From: Sphingopyxis macrogoltabida
GTDB taxonomy: Bacteria > Pseudomonadota > Alphaproteobacteria > Sphingomonadales > Sphingomonadaceae
Assembly: GCF_001307295.1 (NCBI RefSeq)
Contig: NZ_CP012700.1
Span: 4,591,001-4,655,000, forward strand
Length of the DNA stretch: 64,000 nucleotides
Direction of reading: 5' to 3'
Numbering within the stretch: position 1 is the first letter of the stretch; each line of letters begins with the position of its first letter. The notes under the pieces are model-generated. The model ran no database searches, was not told the origin of the DNA, and saw only the letters and a list, made by a program, of their open reading frames with translations. Made by a program: the position numbers and the translations under genes. This document shows positions 26,532 to 36,062 of this stretch, piece by piece.

Positions 26532-27455
26532 TTAGGCCGCGACGGACGACTTGGCGACAGGACGCGTGCGGGCCGCTTCCTCGACCATCGCGATCACGTC
26601 GGCGCGGCGTTGGCCGGCCAGCGGCAGGCGCGGCAGGCGCACGCGTTCGGAACCGCGCCCCATGATCTCTTCGGCGAGCTTGATCGACTGGACGAGGTCG
26701 TGATCGGCATCGAGGTGGAGCAGCGGCATGAACCAGCGGTAGATGCGGCGCGCTTCTTCCCAGTCGCCGCGGTCGACGGCAGCGATCAGCGCGACCGATT
26801 CCTGCGGGAAGGCGCTGGTCAGCCCCGACACCCAGCCCGAAGCGCCGAGCATCAGCCCTTCGAGTGCGATATCGTCGAGGCCGGCCATCACCGTGTAGCG
26901 GTCGCCATAGCGATTGATCACGTCGGTAAAGCGGCGCGGATCGGGCGCGCTTTCCTTGATCGCGACGATCGTTTCGACGTCGCGAAGACCGTCGAGCGTC
27001 GCGAAATCGACGCTGACCCGGTACGCGGGCGGGTTGTTGTAGAGCATGATCGGCAGCCCGGTCGCCCCGGCCACGGTGCGAAAATGGGTCGCGAGTTCGT
27101 CGCTCGTCGGGACATAGACCATCGCGGGAAGCAGCATCAGCGCGTCGAGGCCGATCTTCTCGGCTTCTTTCGCATAGGCGACTGCGCGGTGCGTCGTGAA
27201 TTCCGAAACGCCGGTGACCAGCGGGACGCGTCCGCCGACCGCCTCGACGCCGGCGCGCAGCACCGCAAGCTTCTCGTCGGGGTCGAGCGAATTATTCTCG
27301 CCGCACGTGCCGAGCAGGATGAGGCCGTTGACGCCGTCGTCGACCAGCGCGGTCAGCACGCGCTGCGTCGCGTCGATATCGATCGAACCGTCGGCGGAAA
27401 ATTGCGTCGTCGCGGCCGGGTAAACGCCGCGCCACAAATTGTCTTGATTTGTCAC
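26532..27455 (-). CDS. DHDPS-family pyrroline-4-hydroxy-2-carboxylate deaminase (inferred)
   Basis: 307 residues, TIM-barrel of the dihydrodipicolinate-synthase family. The Schiff-base Lys167 is in VAIKESAPD and Tyr139 in LYNNPPAY. In hydroxyproline catabolism the homologue deaminates the pyrroline to 2-oxoglutarate semialdehyde. GTG 27,455 is used because AGGAGG lies five bases ahead, a strong site; an ATG at 27,470 is upstream of that site. The gap to the divergent dehydrogenase holds the perfect palindrome at 27,477. Confidence 0.86.
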   Translation of the reverse strand: MTNQDNLWRGVYPAATTQFSADGSIDIDATQRVLTALVDDGVNGLILLGTCGENNSLDPDEKLAVLRAGVEAVGGRVPLVTGVSEFTTHRAVAYAKEAEKIGLDALMLLPAMVYVPTSDELATHFRTVAGATGLPIMLYNNPPAYRVSVDFATLDGLRDVETIVAIKESAPDPRRFTDVINRYGDRYTVMAGLDDIALEGLMLGASGWVSGLTSAFPQESVALIAAVDRGDWEEARRIYRWFMPLLHLDADHDLVQSIKLAEEIMGRGSERVRLPRLPLAGQRRADVIAMVEEAARTRPVAKSSVAA

Positions 27456-27476
27456 TGGACCTCCTGTCATATGAAG

Positions 27477-27488
27477 ATCGTATACGAT
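27477..27488 (+). promoter_or_regulatory. Putative GntR operator (deaminase/dehydrogenase intergenic)
   Basis: ATCGTATACGAT is a perfect 12-base palindrome in the divergent promoter region between the leftward deaminase-like gene (start 27,455) and the rightward dehydrogenase (27,563). It shares the GTATACG core with the site at 22,460. The GntR gene between them is the obvious binding protein. Confidence 0.62.
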
Positions 27489-27562
27489 ATAATCTACACC
27501 TTGCCAATCCGGTTTCTGCGGCTCGGCGAACGAAATTTTTCCATCGGGAAAGGGCAGACTTC

Positions 27563-28993
27563 ATGAAGCTATCGCATCTGATCGACGGAGAATGGGTAGC
27601 CGGCGATGCGTCGGCGCCCAGCATCAACCCGTCGAATACCGAAGAGGTCGTGGCGCATTATCCATTGGGGGGCGCTGCGGAGGTCGATGCGGCGGTCGCG
27701 GCGGCGCGGCGCGCCTTTGGCGGCTGGGCGGCTGCGTCCCCCGAAGCGCGCTCCGACCTGCTCGACCGGGTCGGGTCGGCGGTGATGGCGCGCGCCGCCG
27801 AGCTTGGCGAACTGCTCGCGCGCGAGGAAGGCAAGACGCGCGCCGAGGCGACCGGCGAAGTGATGCGCGCCGCGCGCATCTTCAAATATTTCGCCGGCGA
27901 GGCGCTGCGCCGCCACGGCCGCACGCTCGAATCGACCCGGCCGGGGCTCGACGTCGAAGTGTGGCGCGAGGCGGTCGGCGTCGTCGGGCTGATCACGCCG
28001 TGGAATTTCCCGATCGCGATCCCGGCATGGAAGGCGGCGCCGGCGCTCGCCTTCGGCAATACGGTGGTCCTGAAACCGGCGCAGCACACGCCGGCGGTCG
28101 CACATGCGCTCGCCGCGATCATCGCCGAGTGCGGCGCCCCGGCGGGCGTCTTCAACCTCGTCTTGGGTCAGGGCCAAGTCGGCGCGGCGATCGCAGCGCA
28201 TGGCGATATCGACGCGATATCCTTCACCGGGTCGCAGGCTGTCGGTGGCAAGGTCGCGCAAGCGGCGGTCGCCCGAGGCGCACGCGTCCAGCTCGAAATG
28301 GGCGGCAAAAACCCGTTGGTCGTGCTGGCCGACGCCAATCTCGACCGCGCCGTCGCCATCGCGCTCGACGGCGGCTTCTTCCAGACTGGCCAGCGCTGTA
28401 CTGCGTCGAGCCGGGTGATCGTCGAGGATGCGATCCACGACCGCTTCGTCGCGGCGCTCGCCGAACGGGCCTCGGCGCTCCGCGTCGGTGCCGCGCTCGA
28501 TCCGGCGACCGAGGTCGGGCCGGCATCGAACGAGAGCCAGTATGAACAGAATCTGCGCTATGTCGACATCGCCACGGCCGACGGCGGCCGGCTGGTCACC
28601 GGTGGCGACGCGCTGCGCCTCGATACCCCCGGCTATTATATGCGTCCGGCGCTGATCGCCGACACCGCGCCCGACATGCGGATCAACCGCGAAGAGGTAT
28701 TCGGGCCGCTCGTCTCGACGGTTCGGGTTAAGGATTATGACGAGGCCCTCGCGGTCGCCAATCAGGGCGACTTCGGGCTGTCGGCGGGGATCGTCACCAC
28801 CAGCCTGGCGCGGGCGCGGCATTTCCGCCGCAACGTCCGGGCGGGCATGGTGATGGTCAACCTGCCGACCGCCGGGGTCGATTATCATGTGCCGTTCGGC
28901 GGCACGCGCGGGTCGAGTTACGGCCCGCGCGAACAGGGTTTCGCGGCGGTGGACTTCTATACGCAGATGAAGACCGTCTATGTCGGCGATTGA
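27563..28993 (+). CDS. Aldehyde dehydrogenase (2-oxoglutarate-semialdehyde type)
   Basis: 476 residues. General-base Glu245 lies in LEMGGKNP and nucleophile Cys279 in FFQTGQRCTASSR. The NAD site is seen in PWNFPIAIPAWKAAPAL. ATG 27,563 follows an AAGGG-containing leader. In the hydroxyproline route it oxidises 2-oxoglutarate semialdehyde to 2-oxoglutarate, which feeds the TCA cycle. It is transcribed away from the rest of the cluster but shares the palindrome region. Confidence 0.9.
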   Translation: MKLSHLIDGEWVAGDASAPSINPSNTEEVVAHYPLGGAAEVDAAVAAARRAFGGWAAASPEARSDLLDRVGSAVMARAAELGELLAREEGKTRAEATGEVMRAARIFKYFAGEALRRHGRTLESTRPGLDVEVWREAVGVVGLITPWNFPIAIPAWKAAPALAFGNTVVLKPAQHTPAVAHALAAIIAECGAPAGVFNLVLGQGQVGAAIAAHGDIDAISFTGSQAVGGKVAQAAVARGARVQLEMGGKNPLVVLADANLDRAVAIALDGGFFQTGQRCTASSRVIVEDAIHDRFVAALAERASALRVGAALDPATEVGPASNESQYEQNLRYVDIATADGGRLVTGGDALRLDTPGYYMRPALIADTAPDMRINREEVFGPLVSTVRVKDYDEALAVANQGDFGLSAGIVTTSLARARHFRRNVRAGMVMVNLPTAGVDYHVPFGGTRGSSYGPREQGFAAVDFYTQMKTVYVGD

Positions 28994-29247
28994 CCGGGCA
29001 GGCTGCAAAATCTGGCGGATATCCTCTAATTACAGCGATTCCCGGCGTTCTCTGCGGCGCCTCTTCAAGGCGTATCACTTAGTTTTCCTAGCCCTCTGGA
29101 CCAGCATTATTGCGTTGCTTGGGGCTTCATCGGTCACTCATTTTAGAAAGGCGGACATCCATGCAGAGCCGGGATGACAAATTGAAATCGACGCAAAGCG
29201 CCAGCCGGCGTTGCGAGGTGTCACGCGAACGAAAAGAGGGGGCCAGG

Positions 29248-30690
29248 ATGAAGATCGCTGCATTGCTTTCGGGGTTGCTGCTGGGTGCGGCCATGATCGC
29301 GCCGTCCGCAATCGCGCAGGACAATGGTCCGGAAGCGCGGCCGATCTATAACCGCGACCAGTGGCTGCCGAAATCGGTGCCGACGTCGGACGATGTGCTG
29401 CGCATTCCGGTCCCCGCCGACTATAATGCGCCGAAGGGTTCGTTCGTGCTGGTCGGCGGCCGGCTGTTCGACGGCACCGGCAAGGCGGCGCGCCCGGCGA
29501 CGATCGTCGTGCAGGGCAAGGCGATCACCGCGGTGCTCGGCCCCGACGACAAGAATTGGCCCGCCGATGCCGTCGTTTACGACGTCACCGGCAAGACGGT
29601 GATGCCTGGCCTCATCGACCTGCACAGTCATTTGACCTTCATGGAAGGCGCCGACGCGGCGAGCGTTTATTCGTCGGCGAACATGAGCGGCGCCGAATCG
29701 GTGATGCGCGGCGTCAAGCGCATGGGCGTCTATCTGCAGGCGGGGGTAACCAGCGTCCGCGACGTCGCGTCGCACGGTGACGCACCATTCGTGCTCAAGC
29801 GGTTGCAGGCGACCGGCGAGCTTCCCGGGCCGCGGATCATGGCGGCGGGGCAGCTCATCACCCAGACCGGCGGTCATGGCGCGCTGCACACATTCCAGCC
29901 GGGCTATCCCGAAATCCACGACCAGAATCCCAATTCGATGGTGCGTGTCGCGTCGGGTCCCGACCAGTGGCGCGAGGCGGTGCGCATCCAGTTCGCCAAG
30001 GGCGCCGACCTGATCAAGCTGGCCAGCGAATATTCGCAGGAAGAAATCACCGCTGCGGTCGACGAGGCGCACTCGCTCGGCCTGCCGGTGACCGTCGACA
30101 GCGAAACACAGTACATCGACATGGCGATCAAGGCTGGCGTCGATTCGATCGAACATCCGCTGCCGCGCAGCGACGCGGCGGTCGCGCTGATGGCGAAGCG
30201 CGGCATCGCTTCGGTGCCGACGCTGGTTGCCTATCGCGTCATCATGCGCGGCAGCGGCGGCTATTTCGGTTCGACCTCGCGCCGCTTCGAACTTAACGAG
30301 CAGGTCAACGAGAATATGGTCGCCAAGATGCGCCGCGCCGGGGTGAAGATGGGCATCGGCCTCGATGTGGTGGCCCTCGCCGGGACGGACTTCCTACCCG
30401 GTTCCTATATCGACGAACTCGAAAGCTTCACGCGTATCGGTTTCACCAAGAGCGAAGCGCTGGTCGCGGCGACCAAGACGGGCGCCGAGATCATGCACAT
30501 GGGCGACCGGCTGGGGACGATCGAGCCCGGCAAGCTGGCCGACATCATCGTCGTCGACGGCAATCCCGACGAGGATTTCGCGGCGCTGCGCAAGGTCAAG
30601 ACCGCCTTCGTCAACGGCCGCCTGATGCTGCAGGACGGCCGCATCTACAAGCCCGCGCACGAAGAAGTGCCGATGCCGGAGCGGAAATGA
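29248..30690 (+). CDS. Secreted amidohydrolase (imidazolonepropionase/prolidase-like)
   Basis: 480 residues with signal peptide MKIAALLSGLLLGAAMIAPS. The metal-site HSH is in GLIDLHSHLTFM. A later conserved stretch is HSLGLPVTVDSETQYID. The family includes secreted prolidase-like dipeptidases and imidazolonepropionase relatives. Sitting just after the hydroxyproline genes, it could release (hydroxy)proline from Xaa-Pro peptides, which is inference only. ATG 29,248 follows GGGGGCCAGG. It converges on the TetR gene at 30,728. Confidence 0.8.
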   Translation: MKIAALLSGLLLGAAMIAPSAIAQDNGPEARPIYNRDQWLPKSVPTSDDVLRIPVPADYNAPKGSFVLVGGRLFDGTGKAARPATIVVQGKAITAVLGPDDKNWPADAVVYDVTGKTVMPGLIDLHSHLTFMEGADAASVYSSANMSGAESVMRGVKRMGVYLQAGVTSVRDVASHGDAPFVLKRLQATGELPGPRIMAAGQLITQTGGHGALHTFQPGYPEIHDQNPNSMVRVASGPDQWREAVRIQFAKGADLIKLASEYSQEEITAAVDEAHSLGLPVTVDSETQYIDMAIKAGVDSIEHPLPRSDAAVALMAKRGIASVPTLVAYRVIMRGSGGYFGSTSRRFELNEQVNENMVAKMRRAGVKMGIGLDVVALAGTDFLPGSYIDELESFTRIGFTKSEALVAATKTGAEIMHMGDRLGTIEPGKLADIIVVDGNPDEDFAALRKVKTAFVNGRLMLQDGRIYKPAHEEVPMPERK

Positions 30691-30727
30691 AATGACTGCG
30701 GGGCGCGCAGATCCGGCCGGGCCGCGA

Positions 30728-31318
30728 TCAGGGCGCGGCGTCGTGGCTGCCGTGGCCCAGCGCGGCCATGGCGGCGGCGATGATCGGCGCGCGCCATTCG
30801 CGTTGCAGCCCCATCGTCACCGCAAGCCGCGCCGAGAAATTGGCACCCGCCAAGGCGGTGAAGGCGCGCGCCAGCCGATCGAGATCGGGATCGGCCAGAT
30901 CGACGCCCAGCGATGCCACGACTTCGAGGCCCAGCTCGGTAAAGCGGGGATCGCGCTCCCCCCCTTCGCTTTCCAGCAGCTCGCCTTCGCGCGCCAGTTG
31001 CTGGGCGAAGGTCGACATGCCGGGAAATTCGAAGGTGCTGTCGACGACATTCTCGACGAGGGCGCGGTCGCGGTCGATGCCGGGCGCGAAATCGCCGAGT
31101 TTGGCGATCCGCTCGCGCGTCATCTTTTCGTAGCGGTCGACGACCGCGTCGAACAGCGCCTTCTTGCTAGGGTAATGGTGGAGCAGCCCGGCTTTGGAAT
31201 ATTTCAGCGCGTCGGCAATCTGCTGGATCGACGCGCGGGCGAAGCCGTGGCGGCCGAACACGCCCGCGGCGCAATCCAGGATTTCGGCGTCGATTTCGGC
31301 GCGGGTCGGTCTTCGCAT
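30728..31318 (-). CDS. TetR-family regulator of the ABC exporter (inferred)
   Basis: 196 residues. The helix-turn-helix runs FGRHGFARASIQQIADALKY, then SKAGLLHHYPSKKALFDAVV. The C-terminal region resembles TetR ligand domains. It is divergent from the ABC ATPase gene at 31,506. The gap carries a clear palindrome (31,423), so it probably represses the ABC operon and itself. Confidence 0.86.
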   Translation of the reverse strand: MRRPTRAEIDAEILDCAAGVFGRHGFARASIQQIADALKYSKAGLLHHYPSKKALFDAVVDRYEKMTRERIAKLGDFAPGIDRDRALVENVVDSTFEFPGMSTFAQQLAREGELLESEGGERDPRFTELGLEVVASLGVDLADPDLDRLARAFTALAGANFSARLAVTMGLQREWRAPIIAAAMAALGHGSHDAAP

Positions 31319-31422
31319 GGTCGCTTCCTAGCATGGCCGCGTTCGCACCGGTCAATCTTCGATCGCCGTCCGACCCGGTCCCGTTTCACAAAAAACTTGT
31401 AACAGTCCAAGTTGGTTGGTAA

Positions 31423-31439
31423 CCGACCATATTGGTCGG
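31423..31439 (+). promoter_or_regulatory. Putative TetR operator before the ABC operon
   Basis: CCGACCATATTGGTCGG has seven-base arms around TAT. Immediately to the left (31,411-31,421) GGTTGGTAACC repeats the GGT/ACC theme, so two overlapping half-site pairs may exist. The position, 66 bases before the ATPase start, fits a repressor site. Confidence 0.65.
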
Positions 31440-31505
31440 ATAATGGATAGGCCCGGCGCCATGGCGGCGTCAACCCGTCTTTGAACGTATTTCAGGAGAC
31501 AGACC

Positions 31506-32396
31506 TTGCTGAATCTACAGGGTGTTGAGCATGTATATCCCAATGGCACGCGCGCGCTCGACGGCGTGACGATGTCGATCGGCAAGGGCATGTTCGGACT
31601 GCTCGGCCCCAATGGTGCGGGCAAATCGTCGCTGATGCGGACGATCGCGACCTTGCAGACGCCGACCGCCGGGGCGATCCGCTTCGGCGACATCGACGTG
31701 CTCGCCGAGCCCAGCCGGCTACGCGCGACGCTCGGTTATCTGCCGCAGGATTTCGGCGTCTACCCGCGCGTCTCCGCCTATGACCTGCTCGATCACATGG
31801 CATCGCTGAAGGGCGTGGTGAACAGCGCCGACCGCAAGGCGACCGTCGAAACCCTGCTCAACCAGACCAATTTGTGGAATGTCCGGACCAAGGCGGTCGC
31901 GGGCTTTTCGGGCGGTATGCGCCAGCGCTTCGGCATCGCGCAGGCGCTGATCGGCAATCCCGAGCTGATCATCGTCGACGAACCGACCGCGGGCCTCGAT
32001 CCCGAGGAGCGCAACCGCTTCTATAACCTGCTCGTCGAGATCGGCGAGAATGTCGTTGTCATCCTGTCGACGCATATCGTCGAGGACGTCGCCGACCTCT
32101 GCCCGCGCATGGCGGTGCTCGCCGGCGGCCGCATCCAGGTCGAGGGTGCGCCGCTCGACCTGATCGAACGCAGCCGCGGCACGATCTGGGCCAAGACGAT
32201 CGAACGCGACCGGTTGGCCGAGGTGCAGGCAGCGTATGAGGTTATCTCGACGCGCCTGCTGTCTGGCAGCACCATCGTCCATGTCCTGTCGGACAAGGAC
32301 CCGGGCAATGGCTTCGTGCCGGTCGAGGGCGCGCTCGAGGATGTCTATCTCTCGACGCTCAACCGTTCGCGCCGCGCCGCCGCCCAAGCCGCTTAA
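31506..32396 (+). CDS. ABC transporter ATP-binding protein
   Basis: 296 residues. Walker A is GPNGAGKS (34-41), the Q-loop GYLPQ (77-81), the signature SGGMRQR (135-141) and Walker B LIIVDEP (154-160). TTG 31,506 starts the frame after a GGAGAC site. It pairs with the permease/peptidase fusion gene 12 bases downstream, forming an ABC-2-type unit. The cargo is unknown. Confidence 0.92.
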   Translation: MLNLQGVEHVYPNGTRALDGVTMSIGKGMFGLLGPNGAGKSSLMRTIATLQTPTAGAIRFGDIDVLAEPSRLRATLGYLPQDFGVYPRVSAYDLLDHMASLKGVVNSADRKATVETLLNQTNLWNVRTKAVAGFSGGMRQRFGIAQALIGNPELIIVDEPTAGLDPEERNRFYNLLVEIGENVVVILSTHIVEDVADLCPRMAVLAGGRIQVEGAPLDLIERSRGTIWAKTIERDRLAEVQAAYEVISTRLLSGSTIVHVLSDKDPGNGFVPVEGALEDVYLSTLNRSRRAAAQAA

Positions 32397-32408
32397 GGGG
32401 CCAATCCG

Positions 32409-35400
32409 ATGTTTGCCACGATCGCGCGCTTCGAACTGCGCTACCAGTTTCGCAACCCGGTCTTCTGGGTCGCGACCATCATGTTCTTCCTGCTGACGCT
32501 CGGTTGGACCTCGGTCGAGTCGATTCGTCCTGTCGGCGGCAACATCCACACGAACGCAGCAACCGGCATCGCGCAGGTGATGCTGACCATGTCGATGTTC
32601 TTCATGTTCGTGACGACTGCGTTCGTCGGCAATGTCGTCGTGCGCGACGACGAGACGGGTTTCGGCAGTATCATCCGGTCGACCAAGGTCGGCAAGCTGC
32701 CCTATTTGTTCGGCCGCTTCACCGGCGCCTTCCTTGGCGCCGCGGTCGCTTTCCTCGCGGTGCCGCTGGCGCTGTGGCTCGGCACCTATATGCCGTGGGT
32801 CAATCCCGAACTGATCGGGCCGAACCGCCTTCAGGATTATGCGTTCGCCTATTTCGTCATCGCGCTGCCCAACATCCTCATCACCTCGGCGATCTTCTTC
32901 GCGGTGGCGAGCTGGACCCGGTCGGTGACCTACAGCTATCTCGCGGTCATCGTCTCGATGTTCGCCTATTTTGCGCTCACCGCGATGATGCGCAAAATGC
33001 CCGACGTGTCGCTCGCGGCCTATTTCGAGCCGTTCGGTTCGGTCGCTTATGGTCTCGGCGTGCGGTACCTGACGCCGATCCAGCAGAATACGCAGGCGCT
33101 TGAACTGACCGGCATGCTGGCCAGCCATCGGCTGCTGTGGATCGCGATTTCGATCGCGATCGTCGCCTTTGTCGTCTGGCGCTTCAGCTTCGCGGCGCGC
33201 GGCGCCTCCAAGCGCAGCGCCAAGCGCGATGCGGCGCATCAGCAGAAGCTGTCCGCGGTCAAGCCGGCGCTGGTCGACCGACTGCCCGCCAATATCCCGG
33301 AGCGCGGGGCGTGGCATCAGCTCGTCACGCGCACGCGGTTCGAGATGAAGCTGGTGTTCAAGAGCCCCGCCTTCTGGGTGCTCGCGCTTGTCGGGTCGAT
33401 CAACCTGATGCTGACGCTGATGCTCGCCGGCCGCATGTACGACGTGCCGATCTGGCCGCGGACCTATGCGATCATCGACACGGTGCGCGGCGGCTCGACG
33501 CTGATCACGCTCCTCATGGCGATCTATTTCTCGGGCGAAGTGGTGTGGCGCGAACGCGAACGCCGGATCAGCGAGATCGTCGATGCGACGCCGCTGCCCA
33601 ACTGGGTCTTCCTGGTTTCCAAGCTTGCCGGCGTGGTCGGCGTGCTGGTCGCGCTCAGCGTGCTGGCGGTGCTGTTGCAGGCGGTCGCATATCAGTTCGT
33701 ACGCGGCGTTACCGATATTGAACTCGGCCAATGGCTGATGTGGTTCGTCATTCCGAGCGCGCTCTATGTCGTCCACCTGTCGGTGCTGGCTATCGTGGCG
33801 CAGGCGGTCAGCCCGAACAAGTTCGTCGGCTGGGGCATCATGCTCCTCTACCTTATCTCGACCGTAGTTTTCGCGGGGCTGGGACTCGATCATCCGCTGA
33901 TCAACTATGCCGAGGCGCCGATGCCGTTGTCGGAAATGAACGGCAACGACTATATGGGCGCGACTGCCTGGTGGCTGAGCGCCTACTGGACGGCGTTTGC
34001 GGCGGTCCTCGTCGTGATCGGCCATCTGATGTGGCGCCGCGGCACCGCGGTGACGCTCGGCGGTCAGTGGCGCACGTTGCCGCTGCGCCTGCGCGGCGCC
34101 CCGCTCGCCTATCTGTCGGTGGCGCTTGCCGTCACCGTCGGCATCGGCGCGTTGCTCTTCTACAACATGAACATCGTCAACACGCGGTTCGACGAGGACG
34201 AGATGGAAGCGCATACGGCGCAATATGAGAAGGATTACGCCAAATATCTCGACCAGCCCGAGCCTGTGCTGAAGGACGTCAAGCTCAACGTCGACCTCCG
34301 GCCGACGAAGCGCTGGGTGCAGTTCGACGGCGAGTATCGCTTTGCCAACGAAACCGACAAGCCGATCGAATTGCTTCATGTCCGCATGGGCGTGCCGGAT
34401 TCGATGGCGCACGTCGAGACGATGAACGTCCCGGGTGCGAAGCTGATCAAGGAAGATGTGAACAATCTCCACAAGATCTACCGTTTCGACCGGCCGTTGC
34501 AGCCGGGCGCGAGCGGCACGCTGACCTTCCGTACGGTAATGGCGCAGCGCGGGCTGAAATCATTGCCGAGCAATAAGCAATATTGGGAAATCGACGTCCA
34601 GCCAGCGAAGAACGGTGCCTATCTCACCAACCTCGGCTTCGCGCCGGCGCTGGGGATGAGCCGCGGCAATTTCCTGCAGGGCAGCAACCTGCGCAAGAAA
34701 TACGGTCTGCCGCCCGAAACGCCGACGCCGTCGCTCGACGACAAGCGCGCGGTTATGCGCAGCTATGCCGGGGTCGACCGGGTTAATACCGACGTCACGG
34801 TCGCGACCGACGCCGACCAGACGCTGATCGTGACGGGTGAGGAAGTGTCGAACAAGGTGGTAGGGAACCGCCGCATCGCGCGCTTCGTCTCGCCGATCCC
34901 GACGCTCAACTTCATCACGATCCAGTCGGGCCGCTATGCGGTCAAGTCGATCGACGTCGATGGAGTGAAGCTCAGTGTCTATTACCACCCCGAGCATCCG
35001 ATGAACGTCGATCGCATGCTGAGCGTTACCAAAGACACGCTGCGATATTATCAGAAGAATTGGGGCCCTTATCAGTATAAATATTTCCGGGTCATCGAGC
35101 GTCCTGACTATCAAGGCACTGCCAACTCGGCGCCGGGTACAGTCGGCTATTCGGAGCGCTTCGGTTTTACCGGTGACTTCCGCAATCCGAAGGATGTCGA
35201 TTATCTTGCCTTTGTCACCGCGCATGAATTCGGCCATCAGTATTGGTTCCACCAAGTGATGCCGGGGGATGTCGAGGGCGCCGAGGTGCTGACCGAGACA
35301 CCGTCGCAATATGGCGGCATCATGGTGATGAAAAAGCGCTATGGGCAAGACGGGATGCGGCGTTTCTTGCAGTATGAGCAAAGCGATTATCTGCAGGGTC

Positions 35401-36020
35401 GCCGCCGCGAAACGGCCGAGGAGCGGCCGCTTGCCTTGGTGAAGAAGCAAAATTACATCCACTATTACAAGGGTTCGCTGGTGATGTATTTGCTTCAGGA
35501 TCGTTTGGGCGAGGATCGCGTCAACGCTGCGCTGCGATCGGTTATTGATCGCTATCGCTTCAAGCCTGCGCCGTTTGCCAGGTCGGTCGATTATGTGAAT
35601 GCGATCATGGCCATCACCCGCACGCCGGCCGAGCGCGAACTGGTCAAGGATTTGTTCTATCGCATCACCCTCTATGACCTCCGGGCCAAGAGCGCGACCG
35701 TTCGCAAATTGCCGAACGGCCAGTATGAAACGACAATCACCGTCTATGGCGGAAAAGTCTATGCCGACGGCAAGGGCAACGAGAAGGCGGCGCCGTTCGC
35801 CGAACCGCTCGATATCGGGGTGTTCAGCGCGAACCCGGCCGACCTTGCCTTCGGAAGCGAGAATGTTCTGTCGATGAAGCGCGTGCCGATCCGTTCGGGC
35901 GAGCAGAAGGTCCGGTTCGTCACCAAGCAGAAGCCAGCTTTTGCCGGGGTCGATTCCTACCTGACCTACATCGATCGCAACGTGAACGACAATGTCGTCG
36001 CGGTGGCGACCGGTAGCTGA
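32409..36020 (+). CDS. ABC-2 permease fused to an M1-family aminopeptidase
   Basis: 1,203 residues. The first about 560 hold two sets of ABC-2-type helices (starting MFATIARFELRYQFRNPVFW and again near RTRFEMKLVFKSPAFWVLAL). A soluble half follows with M1 features: the zinc motif HEFGH at 939-943 and the third ligand Glu963 in EVLTETPSQY. The peptidase should face outward after the last helix. Such fusions are known in several proteobacteria but their substrates are not. With the ATPase it may export a peptide and trim or act on it outside the inner membrane. Confidence 0.9.
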   Translation: MFATIARFELRYQFRNPVFWVATIMFFLLTLGWTSVESIRPVGGNIHTNAATGIAQVMLTMSMFFMFVTTAFVGNVVVRDDETGFGSIIRSTKVGKLPYLFGRFTGAFLGAAVAFLAVPLALWLGTYMPWVNPELIGPNRLQDYAFAYFVIALPNILITSAIFFAVASWTRSVTYSYLAVIVSMFAYFALTAMMRKMPDVSLAAYFEPFGSVAYGLGVRYLTPIQQNTQALELTGMLASHRLLWIAISIAIVAFVVWRFSFAARGASKRSAKRDAAHQQKLSAVKPALVDRLPANIPERGAWHQLVTRTRFEMKLVFKSPAFWVLALVGSINLMLTLMLAGRMYDVPIWPRTYAIIDTVRGGSTLITLLMAIYFSGEVVWRERERRISEIVDATPLPNWVFLVSKLAGVVGVLVALSVLAVLLQAVAYQFVRGVTDIELGQWLMWFVIPSALYVVHLSVLAIVAQAVSPNKFVGWGIMLLYLISTVVFAGLGLDHPLINYAEAPMPLSEMNGNDYMGATAWWLSAYWTAFAAVLVVIGHLMWRRGTAVTLGGQWRTLPLRLRGAPLAYLSVALAVTVGIGALLFYNMNIVNTRFDEDEMEAHTAQYEKDYAKYLDQPEPVLKDVKLNVDLRPTKRWVQFDGEYRFANETDKPIELLHVRMGVPDSMAHVETMNVPGAKLIKEDVNNLHKIYRFDRPLQPGASGTLTFRTVMAQRGLKSLPSNKQYWEIDVQPAKNGAYLTNLGFAPALGMSRGNFLQGSNLRKKYGLPPETPTPSLDDKRAVMRSYAGVDRVNTDVTVATDADQTLIVTGEEVSNKVVGNRRIARFVSPIPTLNFITIQSGRYAVKSIDVDGVKLSVYYHPEHPMNVDRMLSVTKDTLRYYQKNWGPYQYKYFRVIERPDYQGTANSAPGTVGYSERFGFTGDFRNPKDVDYLAFVTAHEFGHQYWFHQVMPGDVEGAEVLTETPSQYGGIMVMKKRYGQDGMRRFLQYEQSDYLQGRRRETAEERPLALVKKQNYIHYYKGSLVMYLLQDRLGEDRVNAALRSVIDRYRFKPAPFARSVDYVNAIMAITRTPAERELVKDLFYRITLYDLRAKSATVRKLPNGQYETTITVYGGKVYADGKGNEKAAPFAEPLDIGVFSANPADLAFGSENVLSMKRVPIRSGEQKVRFVTKQKPAFAGVDSYLTYIDRNVNDNVVAVATGS

Positions 36021-36062
36021 GATGATGCCGACCACCCGTCCGTCCGGCTTGCGGCGGACGGG

